Below are positions 4,714 to 10,606 of a stretch of DNA of 10,606 nucleotides, piece by piece. Within the stretch, counting starts at the first letter, position 1. Every line of letters begins with the position of its first letter. The DNA is from Proteobacteria bacterium UBA964 (GTDB lineage Bacteria; Pseudomonadota; Gammaproteobacteria; Steroidobacterales; Steroidobacteraceae), in contig DBCG01000066.1 in the NCBI GenBank assembly GCA_002292945.1, positions 1 through 10,606 on the forward strand. The letters are read 5' to 3'. A program made the translations under genes and the position numbers. The notes under the pieces were generated by a model that saw only the letters and a program-made list of their open reading frames with translations, was not told the origin of the DNA and made no database searches.

Positions 4714-7023
4714 ATGTCCTCCCGCCTTGTCTCTGCGCTCGTCGTCCTGCTCAGTCTGGGCGACCTGTCGGGCACAGCGCGTGCGGCTGTCTCCGCTGAT
4801 CCGTCGCGTGTCGAGACGATCCGCCGCGGTACCACCGTGTCCGTGGCGCTCGCGCGGCTCCGCGAGCGGGGTCTGTCCGTCATCTTCAGCGACCGGGTGG
4901 TCACCGCGGACCTGCGTGTAGAGGACGATCTCGTCATCCATGCGCCCCGCGAGGCAGCTGAGCGGTTGCTGGCGCCGCATGGTCTGCAACTTCGCAGCCT
5001 GCGCCCCGGGTCGTTCGTGGTGGTGCGGGCGGCGGTGCCCCGACCGGAAACGCCGCCGGCGACGATGGACGAGACCGAGCCGCTGACCGAGGTCGAGATC
5101 TACGCAAGTCGGTACTCGGTGGAGGCCGCCGGCGTGAGCACCGTCCAGATGCAGCGCGAGGACATCGAGACGCTGGCGGGTCTCGACGAGGACGCGTTAC
5201 GCGTCGCACAGATCATGCCGGGGACGGCGAGCACGCCGCTCAGCGCGCGTACGCATGTCCGGGGTGGCAGCGATGACGAGATGCTGGTGCGTTTCGATGG
5301 CGTACCGCGGCTTGCGCCCTACCATTTCCGGGACTACGGGGCCGTTCTGGGCAGCATCGATCCGGTCACCGTCGAGGGCTTGGACTTCTACAGCGGCATC
5401 TTCCCCGCGCGGCATGGCGATCGGCTCTCTGCGGTGATGGACCTGCATCCGCGCGAGGCGAAGGGCGAGGACCATCACGAGATCGGCATCTCCCTGCTCG
5501 CGCTGCATGCGCTCTCGGTCGGTGAACGCGAGGTCGCCGGTGCGCCGACGCGTTGGCTCGTGGCCGGTCGCAGCAGCACGGCCGGCTGGTTGGCGCGTGC
5601 CGCCGACATCGACGATGTCGAGATCGAGTTCTCCGACCTGTTGCTGCGCGGCGAGCGGGTGGTCGGTGACTGGACTCTCGTCGCCGGTCTCTCCACGCTT
5701 CAGGACGAGCTCGACTACCAGGATCTGCAGCAGGCCTTCGACCGCGAGGAGACCTCTGCGGGATATCGCGACAACACGCTTTGGCTCAAGGCGCGGCAGG
5801 GCGATGTGGGCGACCGTCATCTCGAGGCCTCGTTCGCCGCGTTCGATTCACGGACCGATCGTCGGGGCGAGCTCTCTCAGAACGAGATCGTGAGCGGTCG
5901 GCTGAGCGAGGATCGACGTACGCGTGGGCATCACCTCGAAGTCGCGTGGCGTCAGCCGGGCGCTTGGTCGCTGGGGCTCGAGTCGCTCGATCTGCGGACA
6001 CGCTACGACCATGCCATCACCGCGGTCTACGATCCGGATCTTGCAGCGATGTTCGATCGCCCGACGACCCTCGATCGTCAGACCCGACTGACCGCCACCA
6101 CACGCACGTGGGCCGCTCATGCCTCGAAGTTGTTCGTACTGTCGCCCTCGTGGCGGATGGATCTGGGTGTGCGGGTCGATCACCGAGACCGTCCGCGTAC
6201 CACCACGGGCGCGTCGCCGCGGCTCGCGATGGAGTACGAGTTCGGCGATGGGCGGTTCTTGCGGGCGAGCGCTGGGCGCACCACGCAGGGCCAACGGGCG
6301 GATGAATTGCAGGTGGCGGACGGTGAACCCGTGTTCCACGCCGTGCAGACCGCGGACCAGGTGGTGCTCAGCTACGAGCGCTTGCTCGCGGACCGCGGTG
6401 CATGGCGCGTCGAGGCCTATCACAAGCGCATCGCCGACCCGGCGCCTCGCTACGAGAACATCCTCGACCCGGTCTCGATCGTGCCCGAGATGGAGATCGA
6501 TCGTGAGCGTGTCGCACCGGATACGGCAGTCGCCTATGGCGTGGAGTTCTCCGGGCGCTATGCGTTCGATGATCGTTGGTCGGGGTTCATGAACTACGCC
6601 TGGTCCGAGGTCGAGGACGAGTTCGGCGGCCTCGAGGTGCCCCGCGCCTGGAACCAACAGCATTCGTTGGTGGCCGGTCTGTTGTGGCGCGCCGGGCCGT
6701 GGCGGCTCTCTGGTCAAGGCACTTGGCACACCGGTTGGCGCCGCATCGAGTTCGTCGAGGATGCGAACGGCACCTCAACGCCCATGGTCGCAGACCGCAG
6801 TCGGGCGCGTTGGCCCGCCCAATGGAGCCTCGATCTGCGCGCGGCGTGGCGACGGCCACTGTCGCGCGGTGCGTTGGAGGTGGCGCTCGACATCAACAAC
6901 GCGACAGACCGGAGCAACCCCTGCTGCACGGAGCTGAGCCGCGTGGACGGCGTGCTGCAGACACGGACCCGATCCTGGTTGCCGCGATACCTCAACCTCG
7001 GCGTGGTGTGGAGCCTGCCGTAG
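4714..7023 (+). CDS. TonB-dependent outer-membrane receptor/transducer with N-terminal STN domain
   Basis: This 769-residue protein has a signal peptide (1-24, likely cleavage after TARA). An STN-type signalling domain follows (about 34-106, from VETIRRGTTVSVALARLRERG to GSFVVVRA), then a possible TonB-box region EVEIYAS (126-132). The plug domain spans about 138-245, with LRVAQIMPG, RTHVRGGSDDEMLVRFDGVPRL and FPARHGDRLSAVMDL. The rest is a beta-barrel of alternating aromatic/hydrophobic strands. The STN domain contacts the periplasmic part of FecR proteins, so it is likely both transporter and signal input for the upstream sigma/FecR pair. The ligand is unknown. The plug looks closer to generic TonB receptor plug proteins than to named siderophore receptors. 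A Cys-Cys pair (737-738, SNPCCTEL) lies near the C-terminus. The last residues, VVWSLP, do not end in the usual aromatic barrel residue. It is only 51 bp after fecR but has its own TATAAT. Confidence 0.92.
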   Translation: MSSRLVSALVVLLSLGDLSGTARAAVSADPSRVETIRRGTTVSVALARLRERGLSVIFSDRVVTADLRVEDDLVIHAPREAAERLLAPHGLQLRSLRPGSFVVVRAAVPRPETPPATMDETEPLTEVEIYASRYSVEAAGVSTVQMQREDIETLAGLDEDALRVAQIMPGTASTPLSARTHVRGGSDDEMLVRFDGVPRLAPYHFRDYGAVLGSIDPVTVEGLDFYSGIFPARHGDRLSAVMDLHPREAKGEDHHEIGISLLALHALSVGEREVAGAPTRWLVAGRSSTAGWLARAADIDDVEIEFSDLLLRGERVVGDWTLVAGLSTLQDELDYQDLQQAFDREETSAGYRDNTLWLKARQGDVGDRHLEASFAAFDSRTDRRGELSQNEIVSGRLSEDRRTRGHHLEVAWRQPGAWSLGLESLDLRTRYDHAITAVYDPDLAAMFDRPTTLDRQTRLTATTRTWAAHASKLFVLSPSWRMDLGVRVDHRDRPRTTTGASPRLAMEYEFGDGRFLRASAGRTTQGQRADELQVADGEPVFHAVQTADQVVLSYERLLADRGAWRVEAYHKRIADPAPRYENILDPVSIVPEMEIDRERVAPDTAVAYGVEFSGRYAFDDRWSGFMNYAWSEVEDEFGGLEVPRAWNQQHSLVAGLLWRAGPWRLSGQGTWHTGWRRIEFVEDANGTSTPMVADRSRARWPAQWSLDLRAAWRRPLSRGALEVALDINNATDRSNPCCTELSRVDGVLQTRTRSWLPRYLNLGVVWSLP

Positions 7024-7069
7024 CGACGGCCACCGCTGTCGACGATCGCCTGTGGGCAGGGCGTGCCTG

Positions 7070-7075
7070 TACACT
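7070..7075 (+). promoter_or_regulatory. -10-like TACACT before the secreted-protein gene; possible leaderless start
   Basis: TACACT differs from the -10 consensus at two positions and ends six bases before the ATG at 7082, so a transcript from it would start at the start codon. No Shine-Dalgarno lies between, and no strong -35 is seen. The spacing matches the TATAAT upstream of the receptor and the TATAGT upstream of the MFS gene, which is the main reason to list it. Confidence 0.35.
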
Positions 7076-7081
7076 GAACCC

Positions 7082-7690
7082 ATGCGTACACCGCTGTTGC
7101 GATCCACCCTGACCTTGGCCTTCTTCGCGGCCGCTTCAACGATCACTCCCGCGGTGAGCGCGACGCCTGCGGCCTCCGCCGCCTCGGACGCGGCGCCCGC
7201 CGGGCAGTTCTTCCACGCCCTGCAGCAGCTCTGCGGCAAGCGCTTCGCCGGGACGATCGTTGCCGACCAGCCGCCGCCCGCGGCGGACGACCCCTTCACC
7301 GGCCGCGCGCTGGAGATGCATGTCCGAGATTGCAGCGCCGATGAGGTGCGCATCCCGTTCGCTGTAGGCGAAGACCGCAGCCGTACCTGGGTCATCACCC
7401 GGACGGCGACGGGCCTGCGTCTCAAGCACGACCATCGTCACTCGGACGGTACGCCCGATGCGCTGACGATGTACGGCGGCGACACGGTCGCAACTGGTAC
7501 CGCGCAGCGCCAAAGTTTTCCGGCGGATGCCGAGACCTTGACGCTCTTCAAGGCGCAGGACCGGGCAGTCTCGCTGACGAATGTCTGGGCCCTGGAGCTC
7601 GTCGGGGGCCGATACTTCATCTATGAATTGGCGCGGCCCACCGGGCGCCTGTTCCGCGTGCGCTTCGATCTGGCCGATACCGCTCCCTAA
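7082..7690 (+). CDS. Conserved secreted/periplasmic protein of unknown function
   Basis: This 202-residue protein has an N-terminal signal peptide (basic start MRTPLLR, hydrophobic core to about 20, cleavage near 27-40 in an Ala/Ser-rich stretch). The mature part starts around QFFHALQQLCGKRFAG. Recognisable conserved blocks are LCGKRF (50-55), MHVRDCS (79-85), IPFAVGEDRSRTWVITRT (91-108), LKHDHRHSDG (114-123), TNVWALEL (166-173) and FRVRFDL (191-197). I recall unnamed proteobacterial proteins with these blocks but no function for them. C51 and C84 are the only cysteines of the mature protein and could form a disulfide. The HDHRH cluster could bind metal, but that is only suggested by composition. 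The ATG at 7082 is chosen because the signal peptide begins there; an upstream GTG at 7052 would put a non-signal leader in front. It follows the receptor gene by 58 bp and has its own possible promoter, so a link to the uptake system is uncertain. Confidence 0.85.
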   Translation: MRTPLLRSTLTLAFFAAASTITPAVSATPAASAASDAAPAGQFFHALQQLCGKRFAGTIVADQPPPAADDPFTGRALEMHVRDCSADEVRIPFAVGEDRSRTWVITRTATGLRLKHDHRHSDGTPDALTMYGGDTVATGTAQRQSFPADAETLTLFKAQDRAVSLTNVWALELVGGRYFIYELARPTGRLFRVRFDLADTAP

Positions 7691-7705
7691 CCGGTCACCG
7701 CTGCA

Positions 7706-9187
7706 TCAGCGCGCGATCAGGTCGCGGTCGAGGTGCCGCGAACTCATCCAGAAGCAGGCGGCAGCCACCAGCAGGAAGAGGGCGGTGACCCTCATCGAGT
7801 TGCGCAAGCCTTCGGCATAAGCCGCGCCGCAGACCGCCTGCTGCGCTGCGGTCAGCAAGCCCGCGACCTTGGGGTTGCAGTCCGACGCATCGAGTACGCC
7901 GCCGAAGCCGCGTGCTTCGAGACCGAGCGCGATGAAGGTGTCGCTCAGGACGCCGATCAATTGCGGCCCGACCCCATTCCCCACCAATGCGATGATGAAG
8001 AGCAGGATGGCGATCGCCGAAGCGCGGGAAGACTGCGGCACCACGCCCTGGCCGATGGTGTATTGCGCGCCGAGGTAACCATAGTGGAGCAGCATCGCGG
8101 TCACCCATGACCAGAACGCGAGCTGCAGGTCGTCGGCGACCACGCCGAAGGCGAGCAGGTAAAGCAGCGTGGCGCCGAGGAGCAACAGCGCGGGCAGCAA
8201 AGCCACCCAACGGATGGAGCGACGGATGAGCGCGGCTGTGAGGTAACCGGCCGCGATCGTACCGATCGCGCCTGCGGCGCTGAGGGGTACCCCGAAGCGC
8301 ACGGCGAATTCCCCGGGGGGCATGCCGTGCAGGCGCTGCATCATCGGCGCCTGGAAGGCGGCATAGCCGTACCCGACCATCGCCACCAACGATGCAGCGA
8401 CGGTCATGTACCAGAAGCTCGGCTTGCCGAGCAGCAACCGAAACGTGAAGCCGATGCCGTTGCGTGCGCTGGTCGCCAATCCGGGCGGATCCGACCAGCC
8501 ACGCGGCGGCTCGCGGACGGTGAGCAGTACGACGAGGGCGAACAGCACGCCCGGTACGCCCAAGGCGAGGAATGCGAACCGCCAGCCGTAGCCCGGGCTC
8601 CAATCGAGGGCCTGTGGGATGCCGCCCAAGCCAAAGAATTCAAGCGCTGCGACCACTTGGTCGTCCGGCATCTGGCCGAGCGGACCGCCGATGAGGAAGG
8701 CGAGGGCGGTGCCGAACATGACGCCGGTCGAGTAGATCGACAAGGCCTTCGGTCGCTCGGATGGACGGTAGTAGTCGGCGATGACGGAGTTGGAGGGCGG
8801 GTTGCTGCCTGCCTCGCCGATCGCCACCCCGACGCGCGCGATGAGCAGGAACAGGAAGCCGTCCGCGAGCCCGCAGAGCGCGGTCATCAAGGACCACAGC
8901 GCGATGCACAGCGCGATGATCGCGATGCGGTTGTAACGGTCCGCGGCCATCGCGATGGGGATGCCCATCAGTGCGTAGAAGAGCGCGAACGGCGGGCCGG
9001 CGAGGAACCCGAACTGGGTGTCGCTCAGGCCGAAGGTGGTGATCACCGGCTGGGCCAGCACGCCGAGCAACGCACGGTCGATGAAGTTCAGGGTGTAGAC
9101 CAGCGTGAGCGTCAGCAGCACATACCATCGGTAGGGCGTGCTGCCGAAGTCGCGACCGGAGGCGGGGGGGTCCATCGTCGTGCTCAC
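7706..9187 (-). CDS. MFS transporter, Spinster-like
   Basis: This 493-residue integral membrane protein has about 12 predicted helices. Spinster-type markers in the N-half are NFIDR (34-38, end of helix 1), ADRYNR (82-87, the loop 2-3 motif) and RVGVAIGEAGSNPPS (118-132). Relatives move lipids, organic anions or other amphipathic metabolites; the substrate here cannot be told. Two additions stand out. An insertion of roughly 25 residues (MPDDQVVAALEFFGLGGIPQALDW, split here as MPDDQ to LDW, about 172-195) precedes GWRFAFLALGVPG. A long loop before the last helix carries a Cys pair in DCNPK and AVCGAAY. The start is GTG 9187, with an ATG four codons in; no ribosome site is seen, but TATAGT lies six bases upstream. 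It converges with the secreted-protein gene (15 bp gap) and diverges from the WYL regulator, a plausible controller. Confidence 0.9.
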   Translation of the reverse strand: MSTTMDPPASGRDFGSTPYRWYVLLTLTLVYTLNFIDRALLGVLAQPVITTFGLSDTQFGFLAGPPFALFYALMGIPIAMAADRYNRIAIIALCIALWSLMTALCGLADGFLFLLIARVGVAIGEAGSNPPSNSVIADYYRPSERPKALSIYSTGVMFGTALAFLIGGPLGQMPDDQVVAALEFFGLGGIPQALDWSPGYGWRFAFLALGVPGVLFALVVLLTVREPPRGWSDPPGLATSARNGIGFTFRLLLGKPSFWYMTVAASLVAMVGYGYAAFQAPMMQRLHGMPPGEFAVRFGVPLSAAGAIGTIAAGYLTAALIRRSIRWVALLPALLLLGATLLYLLAFGVVADDLQLAFWSWVTAMLLHYGYLGAQYTIGQGVVPQSSRASAIAILLFIIALVGNGVGPQLIGVLSDTFIALGLEARGFGGVLDASDCNPKVAGLLTAAQQAVCGAAYAEGLRNSMRVTALFLLVAAACFWMSSRHLDRDLIAR

Positions 9188-9193
9188 GGATCA

Positions 9194-9199
9194 ACTATA
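9194..9199 (-). promoter_or_regulatory. -10-like TATAGT before the MFS gene; possible leaderless start
   Basis: On the minus strand TATAGT (one mismatch to consensus) is followed by TGATCC and then the GTG start at 9187, so the predicted transcript starts at or beside the start codon. A TTGATA at 9227-9222 is the nearest -35 candidate, but its 22-bp spacing is too long for a standard promoter and could instead be a regulator-dependent arrangement. Confidence 0.4.
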
Positions 9200-9206
9200 A
9201 CGCGGG

Positions 9207-9226
9207 GTATCATGGGCGCAGTATCA
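9207..9226. repeat. Two direct GTATCA repeats, 14-bp period, in the MFS/WYL divergent gap
   Basis: GTATCA occurs at 9207-9212 and 9221-9226 in the 74-bp intergenic region, just upstream of the possible MFS -10. The 14-bp period is not a full helical multiple and the units are short, so this is a tentative regulator-binding site only. The rest of the gap is GC-rich and includes a CGCGGCCGCG palindrome (9237-9246). Confidence 0.2.
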
Positions 9227-9261
9227 AAATTTGAGCCGCGGCCGCGCTGGAATACCACCCC

Positions 9262-10257
9262 ATGGCACGCTTCGAGAAACTCCAGGACCTGTTCGGCCTG
9301 CTCGGCCGTACCCGAGAGTCGCAGCCCTTGACGGCGCTTTGCGACCAATTGTCGGCCTCACCGGCGACCGTCAAGCGCTTGATCGCCTTCCTGCGCGAGC
9401 AGCGTGGCATCGATATCCGCTTCGATCGGGAGCAGGGCGGTTATCGCCTAGAGCGAGGCCCCGAGGACCTGCGGACGGCGGAATTGCTCGGGCTGTCGGG
9501 TCGCGAGCTGTCGGCGCTGCTCGAAGCCGAGGCGATCCTCGAGCAGATCCCGCCGGGCTTCGTGCGCGACGAGACCGAATCCGCCCGGGCGCGGCTCGGC
9601 AAGGTCCGTCAGCGCGCGCTCGGCCAAGGGCCGCTGCGCCACCGCGTGCGGTTACGCATGTCGCAACTGCGGCGCACCAGCGCCGACGCCTTCGGCACGG
9701 TGCTTTCGGCGCTGCGTTCGGGGCGTCGTCTGGAGTTCGGTTACCGCAGCCGCAGTCGCGACGAGGACAAGACCCGTCGCGCCTCGCCGCTGCGGCTCAC
9801 GTTCTATCGCAGCAACTGGTACCTCGCCGGGTGGTGCCACGAGCGAGAGGAACTGCGGGTGTTCTCGGTCGACCGCATCGCACGGCCGCGCTGCCTGCCC
9901 GAAGCGGTCTACGATCCGCCGGCCGATCTGGTCGCGGCGGAGCTCGACTCAAGCTACGGCATCTTCACCGGCAAGGCGGACCAGGTGGCGGTGCTGCGCT
10001 TCTCGTCGCTCGCCGCACGCTGGGTCGGTGAAGAGGAATGGCATCCCGGCGTACAGAGCGAACTGCAGGGCGACGGCGGCGTGATCCTGCGCATCCCCTA
10101 CAAGCACGGGACCGAACTCGTGATGGACATCCTGCGCTACGGCAGCAATGTCGAGGTGCTCGGGCCCGCGGCGCTGCGTGACGCCGTGGCGGCCGAACTC
10201 GGCAAGGCGGCGACACAGTATCGTGTGAAGCCGCGCACGCGCCCGGGGGTGGCTTGA
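9262..10257 (+). CDS. WYL-domain transcriptional regulator (YafY-like)
   Basis: This 331-residue regulator has an N-terminal winged helix-turn-helix (about 1-62; LTALCDQLSASPATVKRLIAFLRE is the HTH and the following YRLERG the wing). A WYL domain follows (about 140-212, with FGYRSRS at 159-165, the literal W186-Y187-L188 in SNWYLAGW, and LRVFSVDRIARP). The C-terminal WCX-type extension (about 240-320) has YGIFTG, VAVLRFSSLAARWVGEEEWHP and LVMDILRYGSNVEVLGP. WYL proteins sense small molecules or nucleic-acid ligands and act as repressors or activators. It lies divergent from the MFS gene with a 74-bp shared gap, so control of that transporter and of itself is likely. Only a weak GGA precedes the ATG. 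The reading frame ends 13 bp before the convergent pntB stop. Confidence 0.92.
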   Translation: MARFEKLQDLFGLLGRTRESQPLTALCDQLSASPATVKRLIAFLREQRGIDIRFDREQGGYRLERGPEDLRTAELLGLSGRELSALLEAEAILEQIPPGFVRDETESARARLGKVRQRALGQGPLRHRVRLRMSQLRRTSADAFGTVLSALRSGRRLEFGYRSRSRDEDKTRRASPLRLTFYRSNWYLAGWCHEREELRVFSVDRIARPRCLPEAVYDPPADLVAAELDSSYGIFTGKADQVAVLRFSSLAARWVGEEEWHPGVQSELQGDGGVILRIPYKHGTELVMDILRYGSNVEVLGPAALRDAVAAELGKAATQYRVKPRTRPGVA

Positions 10258-10258
10258 T

Positions 10259-10292
10259 CCTTGAGCGCCGTCAGCCCTTGAGTGCCGCCAGC
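10259..10292. repeat. 17-bp imperfect tandem duplication spanning the pntB stop codon
   Basis: CCTTGAGCGCCGTCAGC (10259-10275) is followed immediately by CCTTGAGTGCCGCCAGC (10276-10292); 15 of 17 bases match. The unit nearer the gene body encodes the last residues of PntB (LAALKG) and the other contains the TGA stop. Because 17 is not a multiple of three, the duplication shifts frame and may have set the present C-terminus. Confidence 0.7.
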
Positions 10293-10606
10293 ACCTCGTC
10301 GAGCATCTTTTTGGCGTCGCCGAACAGCATGCGGTTGTTCTCGCGGAAGAACAGCGGGTTGTCGACGCCGGCGTAGCCGGAGGCCATCGAACGCTTCATG
10401 ACGATCGAGGTCTTGGCCTTCCAGACCTGCAGCACCGGCATCCCGGCGATGGGGCTGGTCGGGTCGTCCTCGGCCGCAGGGTTCACGATATCGTTGGCGC
10501 CGATCACCATCGCGACATCGGTGCCCGGGAAGTCGTCGTTGATCTCGTCCATCTCGAGCACGATGTCGTAGGGCACCTTCGCCTCGGCGAGCAGCACGTT
10601 CATGTG
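10271..10606 (-). CDS. pntB: NAD(P) transhydrogenase beta subunit, C-terminal fragment (5' part beyond window)
   Basis: The 111 visible residues are the end of domain III, the NADP(H)-binding domain of the proton-translocating transhydrogenase. Diagnostic stretches are [14 protein letters not shown] (1-14), VMVIGAND-type text (here [14 protein letters not shown]), [32 protein letters not shown] and [15 protein letters not shown]. The enzyme couples hydride transfer between NADH and NADP+ to proton entry across the inner membrane and supplies NADPH. The frame is open through the right edge, so the methionine seen near the edge is internal. The C-terminus LAALKG ends within a short tandem duplication. 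It converges with the WYL gene and has no evident tie to the other systems here. Confidence 0.96.
   Translation of the reverse strand, partial: HMNVLLAEAKVPYDIVLEMDEINDDFPGTDVAMVIGANDIVNPAAEDDPTSPIAGMPVLQVWKAKTSIVMKRSMASGYAGVDNPLFFRENNRMLFGDAKKMLDEVLAALKG

Noticed and set aside
3076..4989. 637-codon open frame on the minus strand, antisense to the sigma and fecR genes
   Set aside because: The translation is rich in Arg, Gly, Asp and Pro with no recognisable motif, while the plus strand has clear ECF sigma and FecR domains. Long antisense frames are expected at this GC content.
7052..7081. GTG start at 7052 for the secreted protein
   Set aside because: It adds ten residues in front of a good signal peptide that begins at ATG 7082.
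7650..7750. Possible bidirectional terminator between the secreted-protein gene and the MFS gene
   Set aside because: Only a 5-bp stem (CGCGA-TCAGG-TCGCG) inside the MFS coding end is seen, with no T-tract. The 13-bp gap between the WYL gene and pntB likewise shows no hairpin.
9237..9246. CGCGGCCGCG palindrome in the MFS/WYL gap
   Set aside because: A short GC-only palindrome is common in DNA of this composition, and nothing else supports a binding site.
9212..9331. ATG at 9212 with an upstream TATAAC, as an alternative plus-strand gene start
   Set aside because: It is out of frame with the WYL gene and leads to an Arg/Ser-rich shadow frame.

Overview
The window is GC-rich, densely packed DNA with ten protein-coding genes (two cut by the window edges) and very short gaps. 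The set of genes suggests a high-GC Proteobacterium: a pntB-type transhydrogenase, an ECF sigma/FecR/TonB-receptor system with a cleavable signal peptide and outer-membrane barrel, a Spinster-like MFS carrier and a thermostable-hemolysin-family protein. A gammaproteobacterium of Xanthomonadales/Steroidobacterales type would fit, but that placement is a guess from gene content. I saw no rRNA, tRNA, CRISPR array, transposase or prophage gene.

Layout. (1) Positions 1-2999, minus strand: a tightly coupled four-gene operon. In transcription order it encodes a thermostable-hemolysin-family (GNAT-like) protein, a compact AMP-forming acyl/aminoacyl ligase, a heme-oxygenase-like diiron oxidase (TenA/CADD/UndA-like fold), and a short-chain dehydrogenase that runs off the left edge. 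Every junction overlaps (1, 23 and 4 nt), so translation is probably coupled. (2) Positions 3000-3084: a divergent control region with a perfect 9+1+9 bp inverted repeat whose arms end in outward-facing TTGAT. (3) Positions 3085-7023, plus strand: an ECF sigma factor, a FecR-like membrane anti-sigma/regulator and a TonB-dependent receptor with its own STN domain. The receptor has a consensus TATAAT placed so that its transcript could begin at the ATG. (4) 7082-7690: a secreted protein of a conserved but unnamed family. (5) 7706-9187, minus: a Spinster-like MFS transporter, divergent from (6) a WYL-domain regulator at 9262-10257. (7) 10271-10606, minus: the C-terminal end of PntB, whose stop codon lies inside a 17-bp imperfect tandem duplication.

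How they may work together (inference). The minus-strand operon looks like a small biosynthetic pathway: adenylate an acid, transfer or condense it, oxidise it at a diiron centre, then reduce or oxidise with NAD(P)H. Its product is unknown. Because it shares a palindromic control region with a cell-surface signalling/uptake system, the product, or a related compound or metal complex, could be the ligand of the TonB receptor. The operon and its pairing with the sigma/FecR/receptor genes are the most interesting part of the window.
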